The translations under genes and the position numbers were made by a program. The notes beneath the pieces were generated by a model. The model ran no database searches and was not told the DNA's origin. It worked only from the letters and a program-made list of their open reading frames with translations. This document shows, piece after piece, positions 58,254-64,000 of a DNA stretch of 64,000 nucleotides. How positions within the stretch are numbered: the first letter of the stretch is position 1; each line of letters opens with the position of its first letter. The stretch is taken from NCBI RefSeq assembly GCF_024753285.1, contig NZ_JANUGW010000021.1, positions 55,292 through 119,291 of the forward strand, in the 5' to 3' direction. Source of the stretch: Massilia pinisoli (GTDB lineage Bacteria > Pseudomonadota > Gammaproteobacteria > Burkholderiales > Burkholderiaceae_D).

Positions 58254-59666
58254 TCAGCGTCCGCTGCGGAACAGCACGACCTTCAGCGTATCGATCAGGA
58301 TCAGCACGTCCAGGAACAGACTGTTGTTCTTCACGTAGTACAGATCGTACTGCAGCTTTTGCAGCGCATCCTCGGCGGACGAACCGTAGCCGTAACGCAC
58401 TTGTGCCCAGCCGGTGATGCCCGGCTTGACGCTGTGCCGCACGTTGTAATACGGGACCACTTCGATCAGCTGGTCGACGAAGTACTGGCGCTCGGGCCGC
58501 GGGCCGACGAACGACATGTCGCCCTTCAGCACGTTGAGCACCTGGGGCAGCTCGTCGATGCGCGTCTTGCGCATGAAGTTACCGACGCGCGTGATGCGCG
58601 GATCGTTCTGCTGCGCCCACTGGGGCTTGCCGCCCTTTTCCGCGTCCGTCCGCATGCTGCGGAATTTGTGGACGAAGAATGCCGCGCCATCCTTGCCGAC
58701 GCGTTCCTGCGAATAGAACACGGGACCGCCGTCTTCCAGCTTGACGGCCAGCGCCGCCAGCAGCATCAGCGGCAGCGTCAGGATCATGATGATCAGGCTG
58801 CAGATGATGTCGAAGCTGCGCTTCATGAACGTGCGCACGAAGCTCTGGTCGAAGCCGCCGCCGAACACGAGCCACGACGGCTGCAGCGAATCGACGCGGA
58901 TCTGGCACGTCTCGCGCTCGAAGAACGTGGCGGCGTCCGTGACCTTGAAGCCTTGCAGCTTGCACTCGAGCAGGTCCTTGATGGGGAAGCCGCCACGGCG
59001 GTTCTGCACCGAGACGACGATTTCCTCGACGTTGTACTGACGCGCCAGCGCGACGAGCGATTCGCCCTCGCGCGACTTCAGGAGGCTCGTCGACGGCACG
59101 CACAGCTCTTCCGTCGGCGTCGGCACGAAGCCGGCGATGTTGTAGCGGTGATAGCTGGCGCTCTGCAGCGCGAGGTCGCAGCATTCCTTGGCCAGCGGAC
59201 CGCTGCCCAGGAACAGGATGCGCGTTTCCAGGAAGCGCAGCTCGGACGACTTGAAGAACACCATGCGCGCCAGGAAAATGCCGCCAGCCGCAATGCCGAA
59301 CACGAGCGCCATGATGCCGCGGCCGAAATACAGGTCCGGCGCGACGTAGAACACGAGCGTCAGGATCAGGAAGCCCATCAGGAACGACGGCATCAGCTTC
59401 ATGAAGAACGGATGGCGCAGGCCTTCGTTGAAGTCGAGCTGGTACATCCCCATCGCGCTCATGCTGAAGATGATCGCGGCGGTAAAGGCGATGGCGGACG
59501 TGAAGAAATGATCGAGATGGCCGATGTTGGGCAGGCCGGCGTTCTGGCCCACTTCCATGAACCGTACCGCCGCGCCAATGTAGACCGCGCCGAGCAGTAC
59601 CAGCACTTCGACGAACAACAGGACGAATACGATCTTCGACACATAGTGATTAGAAATCCTAAGCAC
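58254..59666 (-). CDS. TIGR03013-family sugar transferase, EPS-initiating
   Basis: A 470-residue polyprenyl-phosphate sugar-1-phosphate transferase. It has four N-terminal membrane helices, a CoA-binding-like Rossmann domain ('FLGSGPLAKECCDLAL', near 150), and the C-terminal catalytic part with a further helix ('KRSFDIICSLIIMILTLPLML', given in part), 'EDGGPVFYSQERVGKDG', 'FRSMRTDAEKGGKP' and 'RKTRIDELPQVLNVLKGDMSFVGPRPE'-like motif. It attaches the first sugar phosphate to undecaprenyl phosphate. The start is GTG 59666 with GGAGG six bases upstream. It lies 67 bp upstream of prsK on the same strand. Confidence 0.92.
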   Translation of the reverse strand: MLRISNHYVSKIVFVLLFVEVLVLLGAVYIGAAVRFMEVGQNAGLPNIGHLDHFFTSAIAFTAAIIFSMSAMGMYQLDFNEGLRHPFFMKLMPSFLMGFLILTLVFYVAPDLYFGRGIMALVFGIAAGGIFLARMVFFKSSELRFLETRILFLGSGPLAKECCDLALQSASYHRYNIAGFVPTPTEELCVPSTSLLKSREGESLVALARQYNVEEIVVSVQNRRGGFPIKDLLECKLQGFKVTDAATFFERETCQIRVDSLQPSWLVFGGGFDQSFVRTFMKRSFDIICSLIIMILTLPLMLLAALAVKLEDGGPVFYSQERVGKDGAAFFVHKFRSMRTDAEKGGKPQWAQQNDPRITRVGNFMRKTRIDELPQVLNVLKGDMSFVGPRPERQYFVDQLIEVVPYYNVRHSVKPGITGWAQVRYGYGSSAEDALQKLQYDLYYVKNNSLFLDVLILIDTLKVVLFRSGR

Positions 59667-59908
59667 AATTGCCTCCGGTGTAGCTGTTATTGCTGACTTT
59701 CACAACCAATAGCGCCAACGGGAGACGCACGGGCGTTCCCGAAAGTTTTTTACTCGAGGAAAGGTGATAAGGCCAAGAATAGCCAGGAACAGTCATTGTC
59801 ATCATTGCATGCTAAACGGCAAGGCTTGGGGTCCAAGCGGCCTGCCCTCGGCACGACCTAGTGAATTGTCATGGCAACCGCGGCCGGAGCCGCGGATGCC
59901 CACGATAC

Positions 59909-61198
59909 TTACAGACGCCAGACGCAGTAACCGGCCTCGCGGATCCCGTTCGGATCGAACTGGGCCTTCACGTCGACGAAGCAGCCGCCGTCGTTCAGCT
60001 TGGCCTGGAAATCCGTCAGCGAACGGGCCAGCACTTCCTTGTGCGGCACCGCGACGATGAGGGCATCCGCCTTCGGCAGGGTGTCCCAGCCTTCCAGCTT
60101 GATACCATACTCGTGTTCGGCTTCGTCCGCCTCGGCGACCGGATCGTGCACGTGCACTTCCACGCCGTACGACTGTAGCTCGTACACGATGTCGGCGACC
60201 TTGGAGTTGCGCAGGTCGGGGCAATTTTCCTTGAACGTCAGGCCGATCACGTTGACCTTCGAGCCCTTGACGGGGAAACCGGCCGAAATCATCGACTTGA
60301 CGGTCTTTTCGGCAACGAACTTGGCCATGCCGTCGTTGATGCGGCGACCCGCCAGGATCACTTGCGGGTGGTAGCCGATCATCTCGGCCTTGTGCGTCAG
60401 GTAGTACGGATCGACGCCGATGCAGTGGCCGCCCACGAGGCCCGGACGGAACGGCAGGAAATTCCATTTCGTGCCGGCGGCCTTGAGCACTTCCAGCGTG
60501 TCGATACCGATCTTGTCGAAAATAATCGCCAGCTCGTTCATCAGCGCGATGTTCAGGTCGCGCTGCGTGTTCTCGATGACCTTGGCGGCTTCGGCGACCT
60601 TCAGGCTGGACGCGCGGTGCACGCCGGCCTTGACCACGGTCTCGTACATCGACGCCACGCGCTCCAGCGTTTCCGCGTCGTCGCCGGACACCACTTTCAT
60701 CACGTTCGTCAGCGTGTGTTCCTTGTCGCCCGGGTTGATGCGTTCGGGCGAGAAGCCGACGTGGAAGTCGTCCATCCACTTCATGCCGGAGAATTTTTCC
60801 AGGACGGGGATGCAGACTTCCTCCGTCGCGCCCGGGTAGACGGTCGATTCATAGATCACGACCGCGCCGCGCTTCATGTGCTTGCCGACGGTCTCGCTGG
60901 CGCTGATCAGCGGCGCGAAATCGGGCACGTGCGCGATGTCGACGGGGGTCGGGACGCCGATCAGGATGTAATCGGCCTGGGCCAGCGCGGCCGGGTCGGT
61001 CGTGACACTCAGGTGACGCGCTGCGCGCAATTGCTCAGTCGAAACCTCACCTGCAGGATCGACAAATTTCTTGTAGCTTTCAACCTTGGCCGTCGACAGA
61101 TCGAAACCGATCGTCGGGCCGAGCTTGCCGAACTCGACAGCCAGCGGCAAACCTACATAACCCAATCCAACTACTGCGATGACCTCGTCTGGCTTCAT
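59909..61198 (-). CDS. Nucleotide-sugar dehydrogenase (UDP-GlcNAc/hexose 6-dehydrogenase, TviB/WbpA-like)
   Basis: A 429-residue NAD-dependent dehydrogenase that oxidises an NDP-sugar at C6 to a uronic acid. N-terminal Rossmann 'IAVVGLGYVGLPLAVEFG'; catalytic Cys in 'LTFKENCPDLRNSKV'; 'GGHCIGVDPYYLT' and 'INPGDKEHTL' are the family's motifs and indicate the TviB/WbpA (UDP-GlcNAc) branch. Start ATG 61198 chosen over ATG 61216 because it begins at the Rossmann strand and has GGAA upstream. Its product could be the acid amidated by the AsnB-like enzyme at 36761. A 7-bp hairpin (59878-59895) follows the stop. Confidence 0.9.
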   Translation of the reverse strand: MKPDEVIAVVGLGYVGLPLAVEFGKLGPTIGFDLSTAKVESYKKFVDPAGEVSTEQLRAARHLSVTTDPAALAQADYILIGVPTPVDIAHVPDFAPLISASETVGKHMKRGAVVIYESTVYPGATEEVCIPVLEKFSGMKWMDDFHVGFSPERINPGDKEHTLTNVMKVVSGDDAETLERVASMYETVVKAGVHRASSLKVAEAAKVIENTQRDLNIALMNELAIIFDKIGIDTLEVLKAAGTKWNFLPFRPGLVGGHCIGVDPYYLTHKAEMIGYHPQVILAGRRINDGMAKFVAEKTVKSMISAGFPVKGSKVNVIGLTFKENCPDLRNSKVADIVYELQSYGVEVHVHDPVAEADEAEHEYGIKLEGWDTLPKADALIVAVPHKEVLARSLTDFQAKLNDGGCFVDVKAQFDPNGIREAGYCVWRL

Positions 61199-61509
61199 AT
61201 TGATTCCGTTCCGCATATTTGCTATTACGATAACTTTTGTTTAGCACGGAAACTTCTGCATGCTCGACAGGCTCGTCCCGTCTTGCCGACAACGGAACCT
61301 TATGTCATCAACAGGTGCAGATCATTGTTCATGTCGAGGGCAGGACGCCAATCTTCACGAATCCTCACCGCCGTGCTGATGAGATAATAACATTTTATCG
61401 ATTACAAGTTAGCAACAAGACATACCGTGCGCATGAAACAAGCGCTCCGAGACAGCAGAATAAGTGGGGGTAGTCGAAAGTGGCAAGCACTACCTTATTC
61501 GGATACGTC

Positions 61510-61541
61510 CGAGTGTTGTAATCCTGGTTATTGAACACTCG
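61510..61541. repeat. Inverted repeat of unknown role
   Basis: Perfect 8-bp arms CGAGTGTT and AACACTCG with a 16-nt loop. No U-tract follows on either strand, so it is not a clear intrinsic terminator. It may be an operator or a decayed structure in the gene-poor gap. Confidence 0.35.
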
Positions 61542-61599
61542 TAACTTGCCGTAATGTTATGCTTTCCGGGTAGAACGAACGGTTTACCCATGTGGATAT

Positions 61600-61860
61600 T
61601 CACACGGGCTGGCGCTGGGCGGCAAAGCCCGCAGACCGCAGCGGCGCCGGCTGCACGGCGCCACCGTCGAGGTCGAGGAAAGCGCCCGGGCCGGCCTTGC
61701 TGCGCTCCCGGTTGGCAAGGATAGCTGCAACCCGGCCGAGGAACAGGTCGGAATAGAGCCCGCTCCATTTGTGCGGGCAATGTAATTAGAGAAGCCGTAG
61801 TCGGGGCCGTCGCCGGCGTCGTTCAGGTGCATCGGGCTAATGATGCCGCAGGCCGGATGC
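61600..61860 (-). pseudogene. Remnant of an unidentified gene, with frame change
   Basis: On the reverse strand a frame with strong third-position G/C bias ends at TGA 61600-61602 and reads '...KWSGLYSDLFLGRVAAIL' and then a Gly/Ala-rich tail. It is closed by a stop about 60 codons upstream. A second good frame, '...GIISPMHLNDAGDGPDYGFS', runs into it from about 61860, joined only by a frameshift near 61775. Neither has a plausible start. The pattern is that of the 3' end of a decayed gene just downstream of the tRNA-Arg fragment. The product cannot be named. Confidence 0.4.
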
Positions 61861-61903
61861 TTTGAGCGAAACGAAAAGGGGATGCCGGATCGGCAAGAAG
61901 GCA

Positions 61904-61951
61904 TGGCGCGGCTGGCGGGGATCGAACCCACGACCCTTGGCTTCGGAGGCC
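61904..61951 (-). tRNA. 3' fragment of tRNA-Arg(CCG), attachment site of an integrated element
   Basis: Read on the reverse strand, the 48 nt contain the 3' side of the anticodon arm with loop CTCCGAA (anticodon CCG at 61944-61946), variable loop, T-arm (GTGGG-TTCGATC-CCCGC), the 3' acceptor strand CAGCCGC, discriminator G and CCA (61904-61906). The 5' half is missing: beyond the GGC at 61949-61951 the sequence becomes A/T-rich and cannot pair to complete the anticodon stem. This is the duplicated 3' end left by site-specific integration, with the integrase gene 148 bp away. The complete tRNA should be at the far end of the element, outside the window. Confidence 0.78.
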
Positions 61952-61959
61952 TTAAGTCC

Positions 61960-61989
61960 TGATATCGATTTATATCTATTGATATCGAT
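61960..61989. repeat. Two TGATATCGAT direct repeats, 20-bp period
   Basis: TGATATCGAT occurs at 61960-61969 and again at 61980-61989, between the tRNA fragment and the integrase gene. Two short, evenly spaced copies about two helical turns apart next to an att core are typical of integrase arm-type or excisionase sites. Confidence 0.45.
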
Positions 61990-62098
61990 GCTATCGTAAT
62001 TTACCCATAATTTTCAATAGTTTACGAAATACCTCCATCGTTCTTTCATCTGTTCATGATGATTGATATACTTCTATTATGGTTACATAGGAGGTTAC

Positions 62099-63397
62099 AT
62101 GGCTAGGGTTAACTTCACCAAAAAGCGCATAGACGAGTTTTGCTGTCCATCTGGCAAGCCACAGGCTTTCCTGTGGGACACTGAGGTTCCGAAGCTAGCG
62201 CTGCGCGTGACAAAGAATGGGGCGAAGTCATACGTTTTTCAGTACCCAGTCAAGAACACCAAAGACGACAAACGTAGGCTGACAATCGGTTCGATCAGCG
62301 CTTGGTCCATCCCGCAGGCTAGGGATGAAGCCCGCCGCCTCCAAAGGCTTCTCGATACGGGCAAAGACCCGAAGGAAGTTAAGCAACATGAGGCTCATGC
62401 CCAACAAATTGCTCGGGCGGCCAAAGCATCACGTCAGATGCCTGCACGAGAGGCTTGGAACGCTTATCTTGCTGCTCCTCATCCCCGCTGGGGCGAGACA
62501 CATAGACGAGATCACATTCTGGCAGCTCAGGAAGGCGGGACTCAGGCAAAAATTGGAAAGCGAGAGACGAAGGCGGGACCGCTAGCCAGCCTGCTTCGTC
62601 GCCCACTGTCAGAGATTACGTCGAGCGTCGTTGCTGAATGGCTGACGAAGGAAAGCAAGGATAGACCAACCGCAGCAGCGAACAGCTATCGCAAGCTCCG
62701 CACCTTCATAAATTGGTGCGCCGAAGCTCAAGCATACCGGGACATTGTAAATACGAACTGCTGCTCGACAGCTACGGTTAAAAACGTAGTGCCAGGAAGC
62801 AAAACTAAGCCCAACGACTGCTTGCAACGCGAACAGTTAAAGCCCTGGTTCGCCGAGATTCGTAAGATCGACAACCAAATGTTTTGTACTTATTTACAAT
62901 GCCTCCTGCTGACGGGTGCAAGGCGTGAGGAAATGCTCTCTCTGCGATGGGACGACGTGAACTTTGCATGGAGGACCTTGTGCATAAAGGACAAGGTGGA
63001 CGAGACAGGTAAACGAGAGATTCCGCTCACCCCATACGTGGCCGACCTACTGTCAAAGCTCTCTAAGAGCAGGATCAATGAGTGGGTATTTAGCAGCGCA
63101 AAGGGCAAAACAGGACGAGTTGTCGGCGTCACAAAGCCACACAATAAAGCAATAAAAGCCGCTGGCGTTCCTCACGTATCCCTGCATGGTCTACGCCGAT
63201 CCTTCACGACTTTGGCAGAGTTGGCGACTGTGCCCGACGCAATCACCGCACAGATTCAAGGACACAGACCGAGCGCGATACAGGAGAAACACTACAAGCG
63301 CCGCCCCATGGAGACCGTCCGCGAAAATCATGAGAAACTTGAGGCTTGGATATTGGAGCAGGCAGGAATTCAACTGGATGAAAAAGTACGAGCTTGA
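62099..63397 (+). CDS. Tyrosine-recombinase integrase (DUF4102/P4-like)
   Basis: A 432-residue phage/ICE-type integrase. N-terminal arm-binding DUF4102 domain ('FTKKRIDEF', 'FLWDTEVPKLALRVTKNGAKSYVFQY' in part), a core-binding domain (about 110-240) and the catalytic domain with Arg in 'LLTGARREEMLSLRW', His-x-x-Arg in 'VSLHGLRRSFTT', His in 'QGHRPSAIQ' and the nucleophile Tyr in 'EKHYKRR'. ATG 62099 has AGGAGG five bases upstream, so an upstream in-frame ATG (62063) is rejected. Its G+C and codon use are lower than its neighbours', a sign of transfer. It is next to the tRNA-Arg fragment, its probable target. Confidence 0.93.
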   Translation: MARVNFTKKRIDEFCCPSGKPQAFLWDTEVPKLALRVTKNGAKSYVFQYPVKNTKDDKRRLTIGSISAWSIPQARDEARRLQRLLDTGKDPKEVKQHEAHAQQIARAAKASRQMPAREAWNAYLAAPHPRWGETHRRDHILAAQEGGTQAKIGKRETKAGPLASLLRRPLSEITSSVVAEWLTKESKDRPTAAANSYRKLRTFINWCAEAQAYRDIVNTNCCSTATVKNVVPGSKTKPNDCLQREQLKPWFAEIRKIDNQMFCTYLQCLLLTGARREEMLSLRWDDVNFAWRTLCIKDKVDETGKREIPLTPYVADLLSKLSKSRINEWVFSSAKGKTGRVVGVTKPHNKAIKAAGVPHVSLHGLRRSFTTLAELATVPDAITAQIQGHRPSAIQEKHYKRRPMETVRENHEKLEAWILEQAGIQLDEKVRA

Positions 63398-63971
63398 CGC
63401 CTTGCGCGATTTTGCCATCGAGCATCTACCTGCGGCCCAGCGCCAGCGGGAAAAAGCCCAGCGCTATGGAATGGACCCAGATGGATACTGTCGAGTTTTG
63501 ACTGTAGCGGCAACGCTGACGCGAGCAAGCGCCACCGTTCCGGCGAGAGAGGACCTTGCTGCGCGGCTACTTGAACAATTGATGTTGGTGGCGCTAGGCC
63601 ATGGATATGACGGCATTGAGGACACGATTATCGGGGCCGCGCATGACCTTGCATCACTCACTTCCACGACGATTCCGTGGCTACCAGATCGTCAGGAAAT
63701 TCCGCGTTCCGTGCACAAGGTCGAGCCACAAGGAGCGCCACAAACGCAACCAACACAGCCGCAAGCATGTCCCCGCAGCTTTTCTGTAGCGGACTTAGTT
63801 CCGGGACAACTTCTCACAACAGAACAGGCGGCGTTGGCGCTCGGACGTAGGCCAAACACACTCCGCACATGGGCATCAAAGGAAACCGGGGATATCCAAC
63901 CCGCGTGTAAGGTAGGTAGAGAGCATCGGTGGAGTGCGGATGACATCATTGCGCTGGTCAAAAAAAGATGA
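63378..63971 (+). CDS. Helix-turn-helix protein of the integrated element
   Basis: A 197-residue protein whose last 55 residues form a MerR/excisionase-type winged helix: 'LLTTEQAALALGRRPNTLRTW' (given in part), then 'CKVGREHRWSADDIIALVKK'. The N-terminal two-thirds is helical and unassigned. It overlaps the integrase gene by 20 bp (ATG 63378), so they are coupled. A role as excision or replication control factor (Xis/AlpA-like) of the element is likely but unproven. An in-frame upstream extension into the integrase gene is a shadow. Confidence 0.7.
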   Translation: MKKYELDALRDFAIEHLPAAQRQREKAQRYGMDPDGYCRVLTVAATLTRASATVPAREDLAARLLEQLMLVALGHGYDGIEDTIIGAAHDLASLTSTTIPWLPDRQEIPRSVHKVEPQGAPQTQPTQPQACPRSFSVADLVPGQLLTTEQAALALGRRPNTLRTWASKETGDIQPACKVGREHRWSADDIIALVKKR

Positions 63972-64000
63972 TGCTTAGGTAGCTTTAACTGGCGAAAAGT

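Larger units (their letters stand above)
61199..62098. other. Gene-poor region at the element border, 900 bp
   Basis: No intact gene is supported here. From left to right it holds the dehydrogenase leader; an A/T-rich stretch; an inverted repeat CGAGTGTT (61510-61517) / AACACTCG (61534-61541); a decayed coding remnant (61600-61860, reverse); a tRNA-Arg 3' fragment (61904-61951); two TGATATCGAT repeats; and the A/T-rich integrase leader. The change from high to low G+C falls at the tRNA fragment. Confidence 0.6.

Noticed and set aside
61584..61931. A 115-codon reverse open frame running through the tRNA fragment
   Set aside because: The start lies inside the tRNA fragment and codon bias changes frame midway; better explained as a decayed gene plus tRNA.
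62053..62080. Possible sigma-70 promoter TTCATG/TATTAT for the integrase gene
   Set aside because: The region is A/T-rich so such matches are expected by chance; the -35 is weak.
1..64000. CRISPR arrays, rRNA genes and complete insertion sequences
   Set aside because: No regularly spaced repeat arrays, rRNA-like sequence or transposase genes with terminal repeats were seen.

Overview
The window is about 65% G+C with dense, largely co-directional genes and strong G/C bias at third codon positions. The gene families point to a betaproteobacterium of the Oxalobacteraceae (Massilia/Duganella/Telluria type). The dominant content is a near-complete exosortase A (XrtA)/PEP-CTERM locus with the exopolysaccharide (EPS) machinery that accompanies it. 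This taxonomic call comes from recognised gene families and was not searched against any database.

Left flank (1-8335): the C-terminal part of a LysR regulator, a fused indolepyruvate ferredoxin oxidoreductase, a double-hairpin intergenic repeat, icmF (isobutyryl-CoA mutase fused to its G-protein chaperone) and a small unknown gene. This is 2-oxoacid and branched acyl-CoA metabolism, unrelated to the EPS region.

Left accessory block (8513-22175): prsT (TPR lipoprotein of the PEP-CTERM system); a compact FeeM-like N-acyl amino acid synthase / ThiF-type E1 enzyme / nitroreductase-fold / GT1 glycosyltransferase set; a PEP-CTERM protein gene behind a consensus sigma-54 promoter; then a reverse-strand run (exported Cys-rich protein, PqqD-like protein, HprK-related kinase A, nucleotidyltransferase, GMC oxidoreductase, SDR). 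The first four genes of that run form an 'HPr-rel-A'-type system of unknown function, also behind a sigma-54-type promoter.

XrtA/EPS core (22365-42806): outer-membrane export lipoprotein, trypsin-like protease, then a forward operon starting with a third sigma-54-type promoter: chain-length protein, tyrosine kinase, TIGR03016 beta-barrel candidate, ExeA-like ATPase, deacetylase, FemAB protein, glycosyltransferase, exosortase A fused to EpsI, two glycosyltransferases, amidotransferase and O-antigen-ligase-like polymerase. Convergent to it lie a PLP decarboxylase and an acyl-CoA ligase.

Glycan block (43134-53268): variable EPS genes (two unrecognised glycosyltransferase-like proteins, DegT aminotransferase, FemAB/GNAT protein, second deacetylase, GT4, Wzx flippase), then an acyl carrier protein and hydrolases 2 and 1 of the XrtA system. 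Reverse strand 53272-61198: beta-helix protein, PrsR (sigma-54 activator), PrsK (its histidine kinase), the initiating sugar transferase and a nucleotide-sugar dehydrogenase.

Right end (61199-64000): a gene-poor stretch with a decayed coding remnant and a 48-nt 3' fragment of tRNA-Arg(CCG), followed by a lower-GC tyrosine integrase and a helix-turn-helix protein. This is the edge of an integrated element that continues past the window.

Working model: PrsK senses a cell-envelope signal and PrsR activates RpoN promoters ahead of the EPS operon, the PEP-CTERM gene and the HPr-rel-A cluster. Wzx/Wzy-type machinery makes and exports EPS while XrtA processes PEP-CTERM proteins for the same extracellular matrix. 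The stretches of more than 300 bases without a gene are 23963-24332, 42807-43133 and 61199-62098; each has its own entry.
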